Below are positions 61,667 through 64,000 of a stretch of DNA of 64,000 nucleotides, one piece after another (position 1 is the stretch's first letter; every line of letters begins with the position of its first letter). Where the stretch lies: assembly GCF_001544755.2 (NCBI RefSeq), contig NZ_FCOF02000024.1, positions 1-64,000 of the forward strand. The letters are read 5' to 3'. The notes below the pieces were generated by a model. It made no database searches and was not told the origin of the DNA. It saw only the letters and a list, made by a program, of their open reading frames with translations. Position numbers and translations under genes: made by a program. The stretch comes from Caballeronia catudaia. Its GTDB lineage: Bacteria; Pseudomonadota; Gammaproteobacteria; Burkholderiales; Burkholderiaceae.

Positions 61667-62431
61667 TCAGGCCACCGCGCCGCCATCCACCGGCAACGCG
61701 ACGCCCGTGACGAAGCTTGCCGCGTCCGAACACAGCCACGCGATGCATTCGGCGATTTCTTCCGGCTCGCCGATGCGTCCCATTGGATTCATCGCCGCCG
61801 CCAGCGCGGGCAGACCATCGCCGAATTTTCGTTCTACGAACGGCGTGCGCACGAGCCCCGGACACACGGCGTTGATGCGTATGCCGTGCCGCGCGTAATC
61901 GACGGCGGCCGAACGCGTCAGTCCGAGCACGCCGTGCTTGCCCGCCGTGTAGATCGCGTGCCGGGGCTTGCCGACCAGCCCCGTGCGCGACGACACGTTG
62001 ACGATCGCGCCGCCGCTTCCCAGCATGGCCCGGATCTCCTGCTGCATCGACAGAAATACGCCGCGCAGGTTGACCGACATGAGACGCGTCCAGTGTTCGG
62101 GCGTCGCGTCGGTCAGATCGATCGGCGTCTCGGACAAGCCTGCGTTGTTGACGGCGCAATCGATGCGGCCGTATTCACGCAGCGTGCGCGCGACCGTCGC
62201 TTCGATGGAGTCCGGGCGGGTGACATCGGTCTCGATGAACAAGGCGTCGCCCTGATCGCGGCTCAGACGTGATGCGAGCGCATCGCCTTCCTCGCGGCTC
62301 CGGTCCGCGATGACGACACGCGCGCCCGCACGCGCGAACCACGCCGACGTCGCCCGGCCGATGCCCGACGCGCCACCGGTGATCACCGCGACCTTGCCGG
62401 AAAAAGACGGCATGGCGGGCGCGTTCACCAT
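61667..62431 (-). CDS. Short-chain dehydrogenase/reductase
   Basis: A roughly 254-residue SDR with VITGGASGIGRATSAWFA, NNAGLSETP, NVSSRTGLVG and catalytic YTAGKHG, ending DAASFVTGVALPVDGG. Three starts are possible: ATG 62431 and GTG 62428, both overlapping the P450 stop, and ATG 62413 (MPSFSGKVAV), which best fits the family boundary; coupling to the P450 gene favours the overlapping ones. It closely resembles the SDR at 29654-30412, including the P450 context. Confidence 0.9.
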   Translation of the reverse strand: MVNAPAMPSFSGKVAVITGGASGIGRATSAWFARAGARVVIADRSREEGDALASRLSRDQGDALFIETDVTRPDSIEATVARTLREYGRIDCAVNNAGLSETPIDLTDATPEHWTRLMSVNLRGVFLSMQQEIRAMLGSGGAIVNVSSRTGLVGKPRHAIYTAGKHGVLGLTRSAAVDYARHGIRINAVCPGLVRTPFVERKFGDGLPALAAAMNPMGRIGEPEEIAECIAWLCSDAASFVTGVALPVDGGAVA

Positions 62432-63657
62432 GCGACAGGCAACGCTTCCAGCCGATAAACCTGCGATGTGCTGTTGAACGCGAGCGATTCGACCGGCACC
62501 GCGAGCCGCAATCCCGGCAGGCGCTTGAAGAGCATGCTGAACACGGTATGGAGTTCGAGACGCGCGAGTGGTTGCCCGAGGCACTGATGAATGCCGTAGG
62601 CGAACGCGACATGCTCTTGCGGATTGCGATGGATGTCGAACGTATCCGGTTGCGGGAACACGTCGGGATCGCGATTGGCCGCGAAAATCAGCGGATAGAC
62701 GCCTTCTCCGGCGCGAATGAGCTGCCCGCCGATCGTCACGTCCGCCGTCGCCACGCGCGCCGAATTGAAATGCGCGATGGTATGAAAGCGCAGCATCTCT
62801 TCCACCGCGCCCGCGAGCAGTGAAGGATCGGCGTCGAGTTCCGCGCGCTGGGCGGGGTTCATCAAGAGCGACAAGGTGCCGAGACCGATCTGGCTGCCGG
62901 TCGTGCCATGTCCCGCCGAGTACAGCAGCGAAGCGATCCGCATCACTTCCTCGCGCGTCACGTGACCGGGGTGAATCTGTTCGATGACGAGACGGCTCAG
63001 CATGTCGCGGCCATCGCCGGGATCGGCTTCCTTTTGCGCGACGATGCGGCCGAGATGCGCCTCCATCTTGCGCACGGCATCCTGCACGACCTCGGGCGCA
63101 GCGGTGTGATCGTTACGCGTCGTGCTCCATTCGCCGAGTCTCGCGTGATCCTCGTAGGGCACGCCGAGCAGCGCGGAGATGACCATCGACGGCAGCGGCT
63201 GCGAAAAGTGCTCGACGAAGTCGAGCGGCGGGCCCTGCTCGATCATCCTGTCGATGAGCTCGTCGACGAACTGCCGCACCATCGGGCGCAAGTCGCTCAT
63301 GCGCTTCTGCATGAAGTCTTTCGTGAGCATCCGCCGAAAGCGCGCATGATCCGGGTCGTCCATGTTGATGAACGCCTGCCGCGAGCGCGCCTGTACGGCC
63401 CGTGCGGGTGATACGGACGGATAGCCCGGACGACATGGATCGACGCTGAAGAACGGACTGCCGAGGACCGTGCGCACGTCCTCCCAACGCGTCGCGATCC
63501 AGGCCGTCGAGCCATCCCACAGGCTGACCTTGCTGAGCGGCTGATCCGCGCGCAGGCGCGCATATTCGGGTGGCGGACCGAGCGGCGCGCCCGGACGCCC
63601 GAAAGGGAATGCCCGCTCGGCGCGATCGTGAGCCATTACGTCTGCATCGTTTTGCAC
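62425..63657 (-). CDS. Cytochrome P450 lacking the I-helix acidic residue
   Basis: A 410-residue P450 starting with GTG at 63657 behind GAGGAG; an ATG at 63636 is the alternative. The heme motif FAYGIHQCLGQPLAR (Cys359) and EEMLRFHT are intact, but the I-helix reads SAGHGTTGSQIGLG: Gly251 replaces the Glu or Asp of the conserved acid-alcohol pair that delivers protons to bound oxygen. The other three P450s here have Glu. It may use another proton route or catalyse an unusual reaction. An MFS transporter gene precedes it and an SDR follows with overlap. Confidence 0.93.
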   Translation of the reverse strand: MQNDADVMAHDRAERAFPFGRPGAPLGPPPEYARLRADQPLSKVSLWDGSTAWIATRWEDVRTVLGSPFFSVDPCRPGYPSVSPARAVQARSRQAFINMDDPDHARFRRMLTKDFMQKRMSDLRPMVRQFVDELIDRMIEQGPPLDFVEHFSQPLPSMVISALLGVPYEDHARLGEWSTTRNDHTAAPEVVQDAVRKMEAHLGRIVAQKEADPGDGRDMLSRLVIEQIHPGHVTREEVMRIASLLYSAGHGTTGSQIGLGTLSLLMNPAQRAELDADPSLLAGAVEEMLRFHTIAHFNSARVATADVTIGGQLIRAGEGVYPLIFAANRDPDVFPQPDTFDIHRNPQEHVAFAYGIHQCLGQPLARLELHTVFSMLFKRLPGLRLAVPVESLAFNSTSQVYRLEALPVAW

Positions 63658-63683
63658 CTGTATTGCTCCTCGATTCGAAGCCT

Positions 63684-64000
63684 TCATTCCAGGCCGACAC
63701 CGCCCGTCGCCGGCACGTCGAGCGTGCTGCGGCCGGCATCCGCTTTCGAGCGCGACTGGCTGACATGAAAGGCCAAAAACGCCGATATCAGGAAGAAGCC
63801 GGACATCACGTAGAGTCCCGTGCGGCTCGTCCCCGTCAGGTCTTGCGATATGCCGAGAATCCACGGCCCCACGAGTCCCGCGGTGCTCGCGACCGAGTTG
63901 ATGAAGGCGATCGCGATGGCCGCACGCGCGCCGCTGAACGACATCGCGGGGATGGTCCAGAAGAGCGGCACCGCGGCCTGCACGCCCGCTGCGCTGATGC
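63684..64000 (-). CDS. MFS transporter (ACS family), C-terminal part, cut by window edge
   Basis: The last 105 or so residues of an anion:cation symporter-type MFS carrier: VPLFWTIPAMSFSGARAAIA, FINSVASTAGLVGPWILG and a final helix YVMSGFFLISAFLAFHVS with a hydrophilic tail. The motif order matches the C-terminus of the carrier at 25991-27301. The start lies beyond the window. It stands 26 bases upstream of the P450 gene, so transporter, P450 and SDR probably form one operon. Confidence 0.85.
   Translation of the reverse strand, partial: ISAAGVQAAVPLFWTIPAMSFSGARAAIAIAFINSVASTAGLVGPWILGISQDLTGTSRTGLYVMSGFFLISAFLAFHVSQSRSKADAGRSTLDVPATGGVGLE

Noticed and set aside
1..64000. CRISPR arrays, tRNA and rRNA genes
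   Set aside because: No regularly spaced direct repeats and no tRNA- or rRNA-like conserved segments were recognised; short or unusual RNAs could still be missed by eye.

Overview
This is a GC-rich window of almost continuous catabolic genes, and it looks like an accessory replicon or catabolic island of a Burkholderiaceae betaproteobacterium (Burkholderia, Paraburkholderia or Caballeronia type). The evidence is the Burkholderiales-type trimeric porin, the TRAP and MFS carboxylate transporters, six family III CoA-transferases, the many LysR/AraC/LacI regulators and the codon use. Species and replicon cannot be fixed from the sequence. No rRNA, tRNA, CRISPR or replication gene was seen.

Layout. 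0.3-7.6 kb: a TRAP transporter (minus strand) diverges from an acyl-CoA degradation operon (MaoC hydratase, enoyl-CoA hydratase, acyl-CoA dehydrogenase, CoA-transferase, MaoC hydratase); an 11-bp inverted repeat lies between them. 8.0-10.2 kb: a GH88 unsaturated glucuronyl hydrolase and an AraC regulator. 10.4-17.3 kb: enoyl-CoA hydratase, CoA-transferase and MHS-family transporter, divergent from a LacI-family regulator and a fumarate-reductase-like flavoprotein; two near-identical LacI-type palindromes flag a small regulon. 17.3-19.1 kb: a scar with a deleted acetyl-CoA synthetase fragment, an unknown truncated reading frame and a broken IS6-family element. 19.2-27.3 kb: CitE-like lyase plus CoA-transferase, a LysR/hydroxyacid dehydrogenase pair, and a dioxygenase/aldehyde dehydrogenase pair divergent from an MFS transporter.

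27.7-64 kb is the most striking part: a large gene group with four class I cytochrome P450s, a [3Fe-4S] and a [2Fe-2S] ferredoxin each beside its own FAD reductase, five short-chain dehydrogenases (counting three next to P450s), a porin, an acyl-CoA ligase, a TesB-type thioesterase, three CoA-transferases, enoyl-CoA hydratase, acyl-CoA dehydrogenase, aldehyde dehydrogenase, a flavoprotein aromatic hydroxylase, a gentisate-dioxygenase-like bicupin, a fumarylacetoacetate-hydrolase-family enzyme, the ETF pair and an MmgE/PrpD protein. Read together (inference), P450s and dehydrogenases would oxidise a hydrophobic, probably aromatic or alicyclic substrate; CoA enzymes would shorten or remove a side chain; the hydroxylase, bicupin and FAH enzyme would open and hydrolyse the ring; ETF would take electrons from the acyl-CoA dehydrogenases. 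A shared element, CCAATACTGTTT followed three bases later by GAGG, lies roughly 100-115 bp upstream of the first gene of two of these operons, suggesting joint control. The actual substrate cannot be read from the sequence.
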